From Sphagnum compactum (taxonomy: Eukaryota > Bryophyta > Sphagnopsida > Sphagnales): DNA of 64,000 nucleotides. The stretch lies in NCBI GenBank assembly GCA_965153455.1, contig OZ234493.1, positions 28,262,213-28,326,212 on the forward strand. The letters are read 5' to 3'. A program made the position numbers and the translations under genes. Shown here in pieces: positions 23,861-36,687 of the stretch (position 1 is its first letter; the number at the start of each line of letters is the position of its first letter). The notes under the pieces are model-generated. The model saw nothing but the letters and a program-made list of their open reading frames with translations, was not told the origin of the DNA and did not search any database.

Positions 23861-26600
23861 ATAAACGACAAATACTTCATTTAGGTGATCATTCTACACA
23901 AGACATACATGGTCAAAGGAGAAGTCACTATCAAACTAAATGATGGTTACATTAAAAAAATCCTTACATGTCGTTTATTCCCAGATTGTGTGTGTGTGTG
24001 TGTAACCAAATAATTTGTTGCAATAGGAGGTCAAATTAACATAAGAGCAACAAGTTATATATTAACAAATGCTAAAGGAGTATTAATAGCATAATGCACA
24101 GTGGACAATGATTTGTATTAACTTGGCAATGCACTTAATAAACATGTCACACCTTTTACCATGTTAGTCATAAACTAACCTCACAAATGCCAAACTATGG
24201 TATCATAGGCTAGGTCACATAAAGGATAAAATAATGCAATGTAATTACAAAAAATGTCCACAAGTTTGGGGACATTTCATGTCAAAAACATCCACATATG
24301 CAAAACATACATAATGGGAAACAACACAACAAAACTTTCCCAAGGATGGAGGAAGCAAAACATATACATTGTTTGGCATAATTCACTTTGATATTTGTGG
24401 TCCTTTCAATGCATTCATTCATTATGGATGTAGATATTTCATAACATTCATTGATGACGTATCTCAATATATTATAATATACTTATTCAAATCCAAATTT
24501 GAAACCTTTGAAAAGTTCAAACATTACAAGGCAAGGTAGAAAACCAAACAAGTCAAAAGATTTGGATTTTGAGGTTGGATAATGAAGGGGAATAAAAATA
24601 TCATGAATTCACTCAATTTTGTGAAGACAGTGGAATCATGAGATAATCTTGATACTCTGTAACAAAATGGCGTTTTCAAACAAAAGAATCAAATGCTAGT
24701 GAAAATGACCATGGCCATGTTTATTCATTTGAAGATTTCAAACACATTATGGGGTGAAGTTTTGAAAACAACCAATTACTTGCAAAATAGGAGTCCTACA
24801 AAATATATTATTAATCGGAAGATTCTTATTGAAGTTTAGATTGGGAATAGGTTTGATCTTTGGCATTTGAAAATGTTTGGAAGTAAAGCACTTGTGTTGA
24901 TTAAAAAAGATCATCAAAGCAAATTGGATCATAACACTATTGAATGTACATTCCTTGGGTACGACAAAGAAGACAAGGCATATAAGTTCATGCGGAATGA
25001 TGATAGAGGAATAATATTTTGAAATGTCATCTTTGAAAAATTGAGTCATATAGAAATTGAAGATGTCAACAAGGTACGCACTTCAATGGACATTCAAGAT
25101 TTTGTTTTAAATCCTTTTTCTTTTTGTTATTATGTTATATATAATGGACAAAATCCACAAGGAGTAAAAAACATTCAAAATGTGGTGTCCATTGAAAATG
25201 TTGTTGGACAAGGATACTCAAATGTTCCACCAAAATTCGAGCAAATCCAACATCCTTAATTAATCTAAGCAAAATTCAAACAAAATTTGAATATATCTAA
25301 CATTTTCAAATGACACAAGAGGTTGAATAAGAGGGGTGGAATTTGAATGAATAAGGAAGAATTTCTAATTCAAATTCAAGCATTTAGAGATGGGGATGTG
25401 CAAAGCATAATTGAAACATTTCATCAAAGTCCTCCACATGATGCAATTTTATTAAGGCCAATATGACGCAAGAAAAATCAACGTGAAACAATGGAAAGTA
25501 GAGGTATTACAAGAAAAGGAAAATCCCACAAATACCTAACGATTCAATCAACTTTGGAACCTCATTTCACAATGACAGAAACATTGTTTGGTCTTGATAA
25601 AAAGTTTTGGAATGAAGCAATTAAATCAAAATTTTCTTCCATAAAAAATAATAAAACTTGGAGTATTGCAAGTTTTCCAAAAGGGCACAAAACAATCAAA
25701 TCCAAATGGTTATTCAAAATTAAATTGTATGCTGGAGGTAACATTGAAAAGTATAATGTCCACCTTGTTGCAAAAAAAAAATTCTCAAGATGATAGGGTT
25801 GATTACACGGGTCCACACATTTTCACTTGTTATGAAAAATGATTCCATAAGAGTCCTACTAACTTTGGTAGTTCAATGTGATTGAGAGATTTGTCAATTC
25901 AATGTTAAAACAACATTCGTAAATGACATTTTAGAATAAATGTATTTGGAATTTCCAAAAGGAGTATAATAACATAAGGGTTCAAATTTGGTGTTGAACT
26001 TTCATAACTTTTTTTATGGTACTAATGGTTCAATGATTATTTGTTGAACATTAGATTTGAAAGATATACAACCAATTTTAATGTTTTTGTCAAGGTAATC
26101 AACAAGGTTTTGTCATTTTTATTATGTGTGTGGATGACACAATTGTTGTGAATAATGATATGCCATTAATTATAGACATAGAAAACATAATAACAAAAGC
26201 CCTTGAAATGATTTTGTTGGGAGACATCCATTTTTTTTTTGGAAATTAGATTTTAAGAAATTGTGTTAAAGGTTGCATATTTATTTTTCACTCAAAATAC
26301 CTTCAAAGGATATTGAAGCCTTATGAAATGAAAATAATAATCACATTTTCACACCTTGGGAGGTTGGAATCAAATTGATTAAAAATGATTACCCAACAGT
26401 TGAGGAAAAACATCATTTGATGACATCATTTCCATATCCACAAGCTATTGGTAGTTTAATTATTGTCCATACAAGACTTGATTGATTTTATTTAGCTGGC
26501 CTACAATCACTTAAAACTATAAAAAATTCAATTTTTTATTTTTCACAAATGAAGGTCTATTTTAAAGTTCATGAGTCTTTTATGATATGCAAATGTGATG
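23861..26600 (+). mobile_element. Degenerate Ty1/copia retrotransposon polyprotein
   Basis: Plus-strand fragments follow copia order. About 23,870-23,985 encodes an ILHLGDHSTQDIHG-like segment, the region between protease and integrase. At 24,190-24,225 AKLWYHRLGHIK matches the GAG-pre-integrase signature. About 24,370-25,070 carries integrase-core sequence, including GPFNAFIHYGCRYFITFIDD-like and LGYDKEDKAYKF segments. The reverse-transcriptase (RVT_2) start lies at 25,494-25,793 (FWNEAIKSKF, KSKWLFKIKL, VHLVAKKKFS), with a CVDDTIVV segment near 26,120 for the catalytic YVDD box, which here reads CVDD. PYPQAIGSL near 26,435 marks the region before RNase H. Many stops and frameshifts; no LTR pair was found, so the bounds are only those of the coding relic. 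It is not active. Confidence 0.8.
23987..24003. repeat. (GT)n microsatellite
   Basis: A short GT run inside the copia remnant. Confidence 0.8.
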
Positions 26601-26769
26601 CAATGTATATGATCTTTGAAACAAAATTATAATACAAGAAATTAAAACTTAAAATGTTAAAATGTTTGGGTGTGATTTGGATTTGTGATTATGTTTTAAA
26701 TGAAACGCAAAGTTTATGCATTTTTTAAAATTGATATTTATTCAAAATGATTAACAAAAATCATGTGAC

Positions 26770-27020
26770 ATATTGGGGCAATTGTAAATATGATAAATAA
26801 CAAGTTACAAAAGATTTCATTTGAAAATTCTTTTTGATGGAAATTCTTTTTTGGCCAAAAGGACTTCAAAAGGACAATAATTTTAAATCTTAAGTAAACA
26901 CATTGGCTCCTTAAATCTCATTTGGACCTAATGATATTTCACTATAGATAACTTAGAAAAATAAATTAGACCATTAAATTTAATAATCACATTTGTTTAG
27001 AAGAAAATCATTTACACACA
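26770..27020 (+). repeat. Repeat family R2, copy 1
   Basis: Shares ordered blocks with 31,030-31,260: gataaataacaagttacaaaagatttcatt, ttaagtaaacncatttggctc, and the tttggacctaaatga block. Diverged; no coding content seen. Confidence 0.5.
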
Positions 27021-27851
27021 ACGCTATTATATGGAAAATTGAAAGCAATGGTTCCTTTCTGCCCTTTCCATTGGTCCTCTAAAATTCTCACAAACCTACC
27101 AAATTTTATTATACATTCAACTATTTGTTCACTCAATATAACCCAAAAAAAGTTTCAAACCATCAAACCTAGTAATTTGATTAGCCATAACATTATTTTT
27201 TGCACTTAAACAAATGTACATTTACACCTATAATACGTATTTGTAATTCAAGTTGAATAAGATGTCATATGGTGTCAAATCACTTACGAATCAAATTACT
27301 AGTCACAAAAACAAGTAAATTTTCATCTATCCTTGGATGCTACTAGTTGTTGAATGATATGAGTACATTTTTCATCTTCATTTTTATTCAAACTAACCAT
27401 AGTTGTAAGTCATAATTGCATATGCAACTTAAAGTTATTTTGTAATAACATATGCAAGTTCAAATTGTTTTTACATGATGTCACAAAAAATAGTTGGATC
27501 AACATTTGCAAAAATGGTTGATTTGCACATAAGTTGCAAACACATAGGTTGGTATGGACATGATTCCTTATAGTGAAAATGAGCACATAGATATATAATA
27601 TTATTTTATTAGAGAATAAGTTTTAAACAACTAGATTAAACCTTGATTTATAAAACATGATAATAAACACATTCATTAAAAGTTTGAATAGAAACAAACA
27701 AGAACATTGCATTAAATTGCTTGAACTTGGAGGAGTTCCACAATACAAATAATCAATCAACAATAGTTGAAGGAAGTATATACACAACCTTGCGAACATA
27801 GATAGTGAAGATGAACATGACGTTCCAAACCATGTTATAAGAAACAACGAA
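27021..27851. other. AT-rich spacer with a possible CACTA-like right terminus
   Basis: The segment 27,410-27,575 is rich in TTGCA motifs and ends ccttatagtg, resembling a right end of the family, but no partner end with a matching target duplication was found. No gene recognised. Confidence 0.35.
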
Positions 27852-30471
27852 CATTATGAGAAATTGTGACCATGGAAACCACACTTCCCTGCAACTAGAG
27901 CTCAAAATCCACTCAAGTACAATTTTGTTACAACTATGTCCTCCAAAGTGCAACTCCTATGCAATTACAATTTATAAATATGATGATTTCCACATTAGAA
28001 AATAAGCTAATTTTTCAAAAATTGCACCATAGTTCTAAGTGTGTTTCGTATGTGGTAATTTATAAGCTTCATATTTATGCATGTAGTCAATTATGTTTGA
28101 CTTTTTGAAGAGTTGCATTGTAATTGTAAGGTGCAATTAAGTTAGGACTATTAAAAAACAAAGTACACATTGAACAACTTTTTTGTAGCTAACATATAAC
28201 TTTCATACATGCAATTATGCCATGTTTGCATTCCCACCATCCATGAAGTACATGTTTTGTAACTGATTTTAATTATGAAGTTTGTTTGTGCAATTGGTTG
28301 GCCACTATTACAGTATTAATTGCCCACTACTATCAATGCCATTACTATGCCACAACTATGCCACTACATGGCCACTTAGATGCCATTAGTTGTTACATAT
28401 ACATGTGACACTATGGGGCCATAATATTAACATTGATTTATAACTGGATGGCCATTATAGTGTCACTATTTGCCCATTAATAAAGTACTACCAATTCACT
28501 ATTCATATAAAATTTGAATTTTGTAAACCTCAAATTATATCCCAACGCTACATAAACTATATTTAAAATATTTATATTGGAGGTACATCAAGATATTCAA
28601 GTTTACATGAACTACATGAACAAATGCAAAATTGATAGTACTAATTCTTTTGCAGATAGCTCTTTGGCACGCACAAAGGTTGTGACATATTTAATATTTA
28701 ATATTTAAAATAATTTTCTAAATATTAAATATTAATTTATGGTTTAATTTATTTAATTACCTCTGAATTAAATAATAGGTTAAATAGTTTTCCCTTAATC
28801 TAAATTAATCAATTTAATTCAAAAAAATTATGAAAAAAATTAATAAAAATAACTAAATTTTCATAATTAATTAAATAATTATTTTTTAACTATTGTAGTA
28901 AACAATGTAGTTTTTTTTTGTGATTGGTGTTTAATTACTATATTAAGAATATTCCATTACATTGTAATTCACAATTTCATGTTGGCCTACATACATATCA
29001 AACTATAATATTGCATGGACCTTGTGAAAGTTTATTTTTGAATTAAAATTAAAAGCAATGTTTTTATTTTATTAAACATTCAATAAGGGTGTACATATGG
29101 ATATGTCATTATATACTTCAATGTCTACTATTCAAATTCATGTTTATTATTTAATATCCTATAATGAATTATTTGTTAATAATTTATTAATTAGTAATTA
29201 ATATATAATATATTAGTTAAACTAAATAATAAAATATCATATGAATTCATTAACCAAAGTGAAATAATTATTTTGTTGGTTATTCAGATAATAAATAAAT
29301 ATCTAAAACTATTTAATTAATTATTTAATTTACTAACTAACTATTTGAATTTTAATTAATTCAAATAATAAAATTTAAAAATTCAAATGAATAATTATTT
29401 TTAAAAAATTGGAATTCAGATCATCAATTATTGGTAGTTAATTATCTGAAATAAATAAATAAATAAATATTTTGAAATATAGTAATTAATTCAAATATTC
29501 AATTAGGATAATTAATTATCAGATATTTAATTCAGATAATTAAATTTCAAATAATTATGTTAAAGGATTAATTATTAAATTCAGATTATTTATAAAACTA
29601 AAATTATGTGAAATTTTGTTTTTGGTAATTACAATTCAATTGCATCTATTAGGTGCAACTAGAAGATTTACCCCATATGTTTTGTTTTCAAGATCTCATC
29701 TCACAAACTATATAAAAGAAAAGTCTTCTCTTACATTTTCACATTAAAATACAAGTGCCATGTTGGGATGAGCTCATAAAAGCTACAGGTAAAACATAAT
29801 TTTTTTTCATGGTTATTATTTAATTCACTTAGTTTTGTGCATTCTTACTTATTTACCTACTTAGGTAAGTAAATGGGTCTTACTTTTCAACCTACTTATG
29901 TAGGTAGGTAAATAGGTCTTAAGTAAGTACATAGGTATGTAGGTCATAAGACCTATCAACTAGCCTACCTATGGTTATGTACAACCTATTTAGTTATAAA
30001 AATAGACATTTATTTTATTTATTTATTTCAAAATACAATTAATATGCCATGTGATAATTTTTGATTTTTGCCATGTGTCACAATTTCAAACCATGATTAA
30101 TAATCATAATGGATGATGGACATCAATTTTTCAAAAAGAAAGTAATTTTTATTTCCCAATTTTTTTCATAATGTTACGTGTTCGATTTTAATGGATGGAT
30201 AATAATTAATAACGTCAACATATATACGTGGTTGTAGTTATAATAGAGTTGCATAGTAGTTGAAAATGAATTGTTTTTATAGAATTGTAATTGAATTGCA
30301 ATGAATTGCATGATATATACGGTGAGTTACAATTATGCAACTTGTCCGTTAGCACTCACGATGTACAAATATAGTGGTTTGCAAATGTTCGGTGCAATTC
30401 AAAATTTGAGTTTATATTTATGATAAATTGAGTTGCAAAGTTAATTGTAAAATATCCCTTTTTTCATAGTG
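27852..30471 (+). mobile_element. Non-autonomous CACTA-type DNA transposon, copy B (2,620 bp)
   Basis: The left end is CATTATGAGAAA (one change from CACTATGAGAAA) and the right end TTTTTTCATAGTG. The flanks are GAA at 27,849-27,851 and GAA at 30,472-30,474, a matching 3-bp target duplication. The right two-thirds align clearly with copy A: the same TACC/TAGG strip (29,850-30,000), the same cacatgccatgtg-like blocks, and the same subterminal gttgca motifs before the end. The interior has extra AT-rich DNA (28,680-29,600). No transposase frame. Confidence 0.85.
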
Positions 30472-31285
30472 GAAAAAAACCTTAATTTGTTCTAGAATTA
30501 AGTAATGTAAAAACCTTAATTCTTCATAGATTATAGATATGCAAACCTATAGGAAGATTGCATATTTGAGATTATGATAGGTGTGATTATTTGTAAGTAC
30601 AAAAAAACCTCTTCATAATTGTTTCTTTTGCATGTATAAAGACCTTGAAGTTTCATTTAAAAAATATTATTACAACTTGCAACACACATTATTTTACATT
30701 AAGTTTATCACATGCTTTTGTATAAGTCTTAATGATTAATTTAATAAATCAAATATTTAGATTTCACATCTATTGGGTTGACTTTTTTATTAGTTTTTTT
30801 CTAGTTGTTGCATTCCCCATATAATAACTATCAAATTGAAAAAGGCAAAAGGAATTTCAATACATAAATACTAATTTCTTCATATTTATCACAATTCTTG
30901 AACTAATGGAAAAAGGTGTTTAAGATTTTTAGTTTTTCAAGCTTCTTCAAATTTTGTCATTTAAAATGTGTATATATCAAAAATTTTGACATTTCAAGAA
31001 AAGTTTCAAAAAATTTAATCTAAAAAAAGGCTAATATAAGGCCCAACTTGATTGTAGCCCATGATACATAACAAGTTGCAAAAGATTTCATTAAAAATTT
31101 CCATTCTTGAAATTTGGGTCATATGAAAATTTGATGTTGGACAAACAGACCTTTTAATCTTTTTTTAAGTAACGCATTTGGCTCATATAAATTCGTTTTG
31201 ACCTAAATGAAAGTTAGTTAATTTGATTAATCCATCAATTTTGTGTCAATTGATATATTTGTTCTTAGGTTTAATGTTGTTTACA
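30472..31285. other. AT-rich spacer, includes R2 copy 2
   Basis: R2 copy 2 lies at about 31,030-31,260. The rest has no recognisable feature. Confidence 0.4.
31030..31260 (+). repeat. Repeat family R2, copy 2
   Basis: Matches 26,770-27,020 in order and orientation (see that entry). The two copies flank CACTA-like element B. Confidence 0.5.
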
Positions 31286-33021
31286 CACTAGAAGTAATCT
31301 TGTATTATGCAACCATTCAATTTGTAACTATATGTAACTAAATGTCATTTATAACTATGTTTTGACATTTTACAACTAATCACCATCTATTTCAATTTTT
31401 TTTGGGGTGACTATGGTGTAACTAATTTGTGGCTATTAGGTTTTGCATTCTTTTATAATGATTAAATTTGTAGGCTTTTCATCCAAAAAGGGGCCTTTAC
31501 GTCTAATTAGTTACAAAGATAGTCACAACTTGGTTATTTCTATGTGATGTACATATATCTTTGATATATATTAAGGTGTTTTAGAATATATTAGAGGTAT
31601 ATTTATATATTTAAAAATTATATTATATTATATTTAGGGTATATTCAATATATATTTTGCACATATTGTGGTTATGTAGGCTAGGTAAGTTGATAAGTAA
31701 ACATTTAAATAATGAAGTTAGTAGAATTACCTACTATATTTAATATAAATAATAGTTATTACTAGTTACAAGTTAATTAATTAATTCATAGTAATAATTA
31801 TGGCAGTAGTAAAATAATAATAATAAAACTTATTATTGATATATAATTATGTTTTAGGAATAATTTATAATTTATAGTTAACTTAAATTACGTACTAAAT
31901 TTATTAATTACTAAATATATGATTATCCGATAATTTAAAATTTTAAAAATATATAATACTTATTAATACATAATAATAATAATAATGAACTAATTGTTAA
32001 TTTATTGTAATTCTGAAACATTTTAAATTTTTACTAGTAATAAGTAATTATTACACTAATTTTTTTAAATTATGATTTAATAATTACATAGTTTATGTAA
32101 TATTTTAAATAATTTATACTACTGCTAGTTACTATCTAATTGGTAGGTGTATAAGGAGTCAATAGGTTGGTGACTGGGTAAACAATTATTTAATGTTTAG
32201 TTAATCAATTAGTTTAATTAATTAGTTAGTTAGTAAATTACCTATTAAATACATAGTTTATAAATTTGAAAAAGGAAACAAAGGATATGGGATAAGCTTT
32301 TTAATTGGAACTTAGGTTCAACTTAGTCACAAACTAGGTTGTAAGTAAAAAATTTATCCCATATGTTTTGTCTCCATTTCCATCTTGTAAAAATATATAA
32401 GGAAGGTGTTTTGCTTTACATTTATATATTAAAAACATGTGTAATTTGGACTGAGCCAATGAAAAAGGTTTAACCCTAAAGGCTAAACCTAAAATAAAAT
32501 AAAAATATTTACATATCTACTTCCTAGTTTACTTACCCACCTATCTACCTACCTTCTTTCCTACCTACTTACCTTCCTACCTATTTACATGCCTACATAC
32601 ATACCGACCTAAATATTGATTTAAATGTATTTTGGCCAAAATTTAATTAACATGACATGTGGAAATTTTTTATTTTGTCACATGGCATGATCTAACACCA
32701 TCCAAAATAGATGATGAATATTCAATATGTAAGTTATAAAAATAATTTAAAATAATTATTATGTTGTCACATGGCACTTTATAATGGGTTATAACACAGT
32801 TACAAATAATGGTGAGTAGTTGCAAACTTTATACAAATGGTCAATAGATGAAGGTGTATATATGTTGATTATATATATCATCTATGCTAAGTCATCATTT
32901 GGGACAAAATGTTGTATGTGACTTCATTTATGCAACTAATGGAATTTTAGTTGTACATGTTGGTTGTAATTTATTTTATAGTTGCAAATTATAACTGCAA
33001 ATTGAGACTTTTTTTCTAGTG
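31286..33021 (+). mobile_element. Non-autonomous CACTA-type DNA transposon, copy C (1,736 bp)
   Basis: The left end is CACTAGAAGTAATC and the right end ends ...TTTTTTTCTAGTG, giving a short CACTAGAA terminal inverted repeat. The flanks ACA (31,283-31,285) and ACA (33,022-33,024) match. It shares with copies A, B and D the AT-rich core, the TACC-rich strip (32,520-32,610), the catatgttttgtc block near 32,360 and TTGCA subterminal motifs near the right end. No transposase frame. Confidence 0.82.
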
Positions 33022-34805
33022 ACATAATTTCAGTAGTTGGAATTCCATGTTACATTGTAAAGTTAAAACGATGTCATTATGGGATGGTACCTTGTTTATA
33101 AATATTAGTTTTGGTTTCTGTTTTATGTTGTCATTTTGTATTGGAAAGAAGGAAATTTTGTCCTATGTAAACATGTGTATTGATATCTTGTGATTCAGAA
33201 GTTGATCTTTTCATCCACCAACTAACTTTGAGTTGAAATGAGGTTGCACCAAAATAGATATCAATTTAAGTATTAAGGTGTGATGAGTATTTTTTATGGT
33301 GAAACTTTAAGTTTCATTTTGTACTTGATTGATGTATTTTGTAATTGGCAAAGGTTTTAATGTCAAAAAGTTTTGAATGCATTTGTAATTTTTCCTTTTC
33401 CTTTTACATCATTCATAAGATCATGGGTGTCAAATAATGAAATATACATTGAATATGGATGAAAATAATTGATGAATATAATTGACTATATTGGTTAATG
33501 AAAGATAAAATTATATCAAACAATAAACTTATGTTTACCTCCTAGCTCATGCACCATGAACTACCGACCCTTGGAATTAGCACATAGTTTTTTGAAATTA
33601 TTCAAAGAGTTCACGAAAGAAATAATTACATGCTGAAAATTTAGCTAATTAATAAATCTTGATATTATGATATTGTTTCAATTATAGGTTTTTTTTCTTG
33701 TAGATATTTGTTTTAGTTATATAGAATCTGTACTAGAAATCCATACATAATCCAAAATGTTTCAACATTCACATTCCTAATAGGCCAAGTATCTGCACAA
33801 TTATGAATCTATCATAATTCTGTCATAATTTAATTTTCATATTGATATTAAAAAAACAATTAGATCATGGAAAAAGCTAGAGAAAACAAAAGATCAAAAA
33901 TCATAGTTTAACAACTTTTTGTACATCCTCAAAATTGTTCTATTTCCATAACTACTATTATGCTCTCTATCTTCTTTGTACTCCTAATATTGAATATAAA
34001 AGAAATTTAGTGAGGAAAAAAGCTTCTAAAAAATATCCAAAACCTCCTTAATCCTCAACTTTCTTGCCCAAAGTCATCATTTGAACTCCTCCTCAACAAT
34101 CTTAATTTCACCTACCTTGTACTTATTAAACTTGTTCTGTCTTGCCTGTTTTAGAATAAACATCACAATGCCTACTCCCTATGCTTATCTAGTTTGATTA
34201 ATATAGTACAATTTTAACACTAATAAACCTCACAATCAATAAATCACCTCCAATGAATGTCATGGAATTCAACGATTCATGTCACCACCATGTCATTTTG
34301 ATTTAACTTGTTAACTTTCATGCTCAACATAACCAATTGCAATATATAGGTAGAAAAAAAAAGAAGATGAAATAATAACGACTAAAAGATACAATATATG
34401 GAAAAGATAACTAACACAATTTGTATAACATACCTATTAACAAAGACGTCAAATGCTTGCACCATTATCAAGTCACAACATTTTTCCTTACAACCCATCT
34501 ATATATGGAGCAAGGTGGTTTGTTTTATTTGTCACTTTTAGATCTTTGAAAACATGGTGTTTCATGCTACGTTTTTGGTATCTTTGGAAAGCTTTCCATG
34601 AATAGGGGTGCATAAACTTAGTTTGAGCCTGTTTGGAGCAACAATGTGGAAGATATTGATTATTGAATTATTATTTCAATGAAAATAAAAAAATCAAAAC
34701 AAAAAATTATATTGGAATTTGGGGGCATTCTTGGTGTCGTTGAAAACCCTTAGTGAGTCAGATTTAATAAAGTTTATTTCATAATATTTAGAGTTAAGGT
34801 GTGGA

Positions 34806-34839
<34 letters not shown>

Positions 34840-35900
34840 TTGAGTGGAAATTCAAAAAGATTGCAAAAACTGGGTTTGGAAGGAAAAATTAGTCGAGCCC
34901 TCCATGTGTTCACATTGCTTAATTTAGAAATTTTCAATTTAAAAAAAGTGAAAAATTAAAAAAATGTGTTCACACTTGGGCCAACAACATAAGCTACATT
35001 AGTTAACCGTAAAATGATACCGGCACCTTAATGTAGTTACCACCTAGCCTAATGTAGCTATTACCCACCCCTAGAAGGATCACTTAACCCTAGGTTAAGG
35101 CCATTACAAAATATTGAAACCACATATGAAAAACAAGACTTCAGGTATGTTCATGTGCAAAAAAAATTGTGCCTGATATGAATCCCTTTTGATAAAAGCT
35201 TATTATGTGCATGTGTTTGGGGCCCTAGGTTGACCCCCCTTTTTCATCCCAAGTTTTGAGTGTATCTGTAAAAGCGAAGCGAATTTGGGCACCGTTTCAT
35301 GAAACTGGGTATCAGTTCAGTTCAGAAGATTTGCAAGATCTTAATGCTGACAAGAACTTTTGATTTAATGAAAGAATTTTCAGGAGGACTCAAGGCATCA
35401 ATCATTATAGGTAAGGCAAAATCCAAAACTGGGGCTGGAACCCACCCCCACCCCCACCTTTACCTTAACCAAATTTTCCCAGGTGAGAAAACTAGTATTG
35501 GTCCCCTTTTGCCCCCACTGTGTACTGTTTTCTCTCCTGACTTCTGATTTCGTCCCTAGTTTCGGGGAGAAACTGGGGCCCAGTATTCCAAGTTTGGTGT
35601 ACTTTTTACAAAGAACTCAATTTATCAATACTTAAGTCTGTTTTTTATTTTGGTCCCCAGATGAGAGTTGACCCCCCCCCTATTCTTGGAAAACAACCCC
35701 CCTATTTTTGGGGCTTTGCTATTGGGCCTACAAAATCCCAACACCCATGACCTATACAATCTTTCAGTTGCTAGTCGCCTACATGGATGTGACATCATCC
35801 ACAATGCAAGGTTCTTCATCCAAAATTCCCAATAGGTTATTTGCTATTACATCCAAGAAGGTGCTATTCTTTGGTTAGTAATCAGACCTTTCCTTTTCTC
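33022..35900. other. AT-rich intergenic DNA, nothing recognised
   Basis: Contains a (CA)n microsatellite at 34,806-34,834 and C-rich runs near 35,440 and 35,670. Open frames at 35,299-35,547 (+) and 35,625-35,819 (-) lack any recognisable domain. Confidence 0.45.
34806..34834. repeat. (CA)n microsatellite
   Basis: About 14 CA units. Confidence 0.9.
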
Positions 35901-35955
35901 AAAGAACTGGGATGAGAATCATCCTTGAAGGCGACCCAGAAGCTTGGATAATCTC

Positions 35956-35956
<1 letters not shown>

Positions 35957-35997
<41 letters not shown>
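35957..35997. repeat. A41 homopolymer
   Basis: A pure 41-base A run. It may be a relic poly(A) tail of a retroposed sequence or a simple tract; no retroposed gene was recognised just upstream. Confidence 0.9.
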
Positions 35998-35999
<2 letters not shown>

Positions 36000-36000
<1 letters not shown>

Positions 36001-36608
36001 CAACTGGGTTTGCAGCAGCGAGAACAAAGGGGGAAAAAGAAAAAGAAAAAGTGGGTGTAGCTGGTCGTCCCTTCCGTCGGTTGTCTCGTCGCGTCGGCGG
36101 ATTCTGCCTTCGATGTCGAGACTTTAGTTTCCTTTTGTGCGTTGTTGTTGCGATGGTTTTTGGCGTTTTTCTGGAGGGGAGAAGAAGGTGGTAGAAGAGG
36201 AGGAAGGGGGGGTTTGGTCGATTGTTGAAGTGGGAAGGAAGGTGACAATGGAGGAGGATGCAGAGAGAATAGAGAGAAGAGGGCCGCATAAAGAGCGTGA
36301 ATAGGTATATGCGTTGTGGGAAGAAGTTTGTGGGAGCGTGTTTTCGCTTAGGGTTTGTTTAGAGCCAGTGAGCCGGCGGAGTGGTAGGTAATGGAGAGAG
36401 AAAAGGCGGAAGAGGAGGTAACGGGCATGTCTCTTGGTGGCAGTGCAACGGAAGAAGAAATAATTTCCGCTTGTAGATTGAGTTTTTTCGCGTTGTCTAT
36501 TCGTCGCCTCTTCTCCCTGGAGGTGTCAAGGGATACAGGGTTTGTAGTAGCATTTTCTATAGTCCGATAGCAGGCAATAAACGAGTTGTCGTAGTTTCGG
36601 AAGGAAAA

Positions 36609-36658
<50 letters not shown>

Positions 36659-36687
36659 CCTTGGCTCTGAGGTCAGGGTTGGGAAAG
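36000..36687 (+). promoter_or_regulatory. Promoter / 5' leader region of the HUB-like gene with a (GA)n tract
   Basis: GC content rises and the + strand becomes purine-rich (GGAGGAGG-type) from about 36,160. An uninterrupted (GA)n tract lies at 36,612-36,656, 31 bases before the start ATG. The transcription start is not placed. The long antisense frames here (Ser/Leu-rich) mirror the purine bias and are not genes. Confidence 0.45.
36612..36656. repeat. (GA)n microsatellite in the HUB leader
   Basis: About 22 GA units immediately upstream of the coding start; a candidate GAGA-factor site and probably length-polymorphic. Confidence 0.9.

Noticed and set aside
23000-27000. LTR pair for the copia remnant
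   Set aside because: No convincing long direct repeat was found on both sides of the polyprotein relic; R2 (26.8 and 31.0 kb) is not placed as an LTR would be.
26940-27575. Possible fourth complete CACTA element with CACTATAG...TTATAGTG ends
   Set aside because: The flanking trinucleotides do not match (ttt versus aaa) and the left side lacks subterminal motifs; at best the right terminus is genuine.
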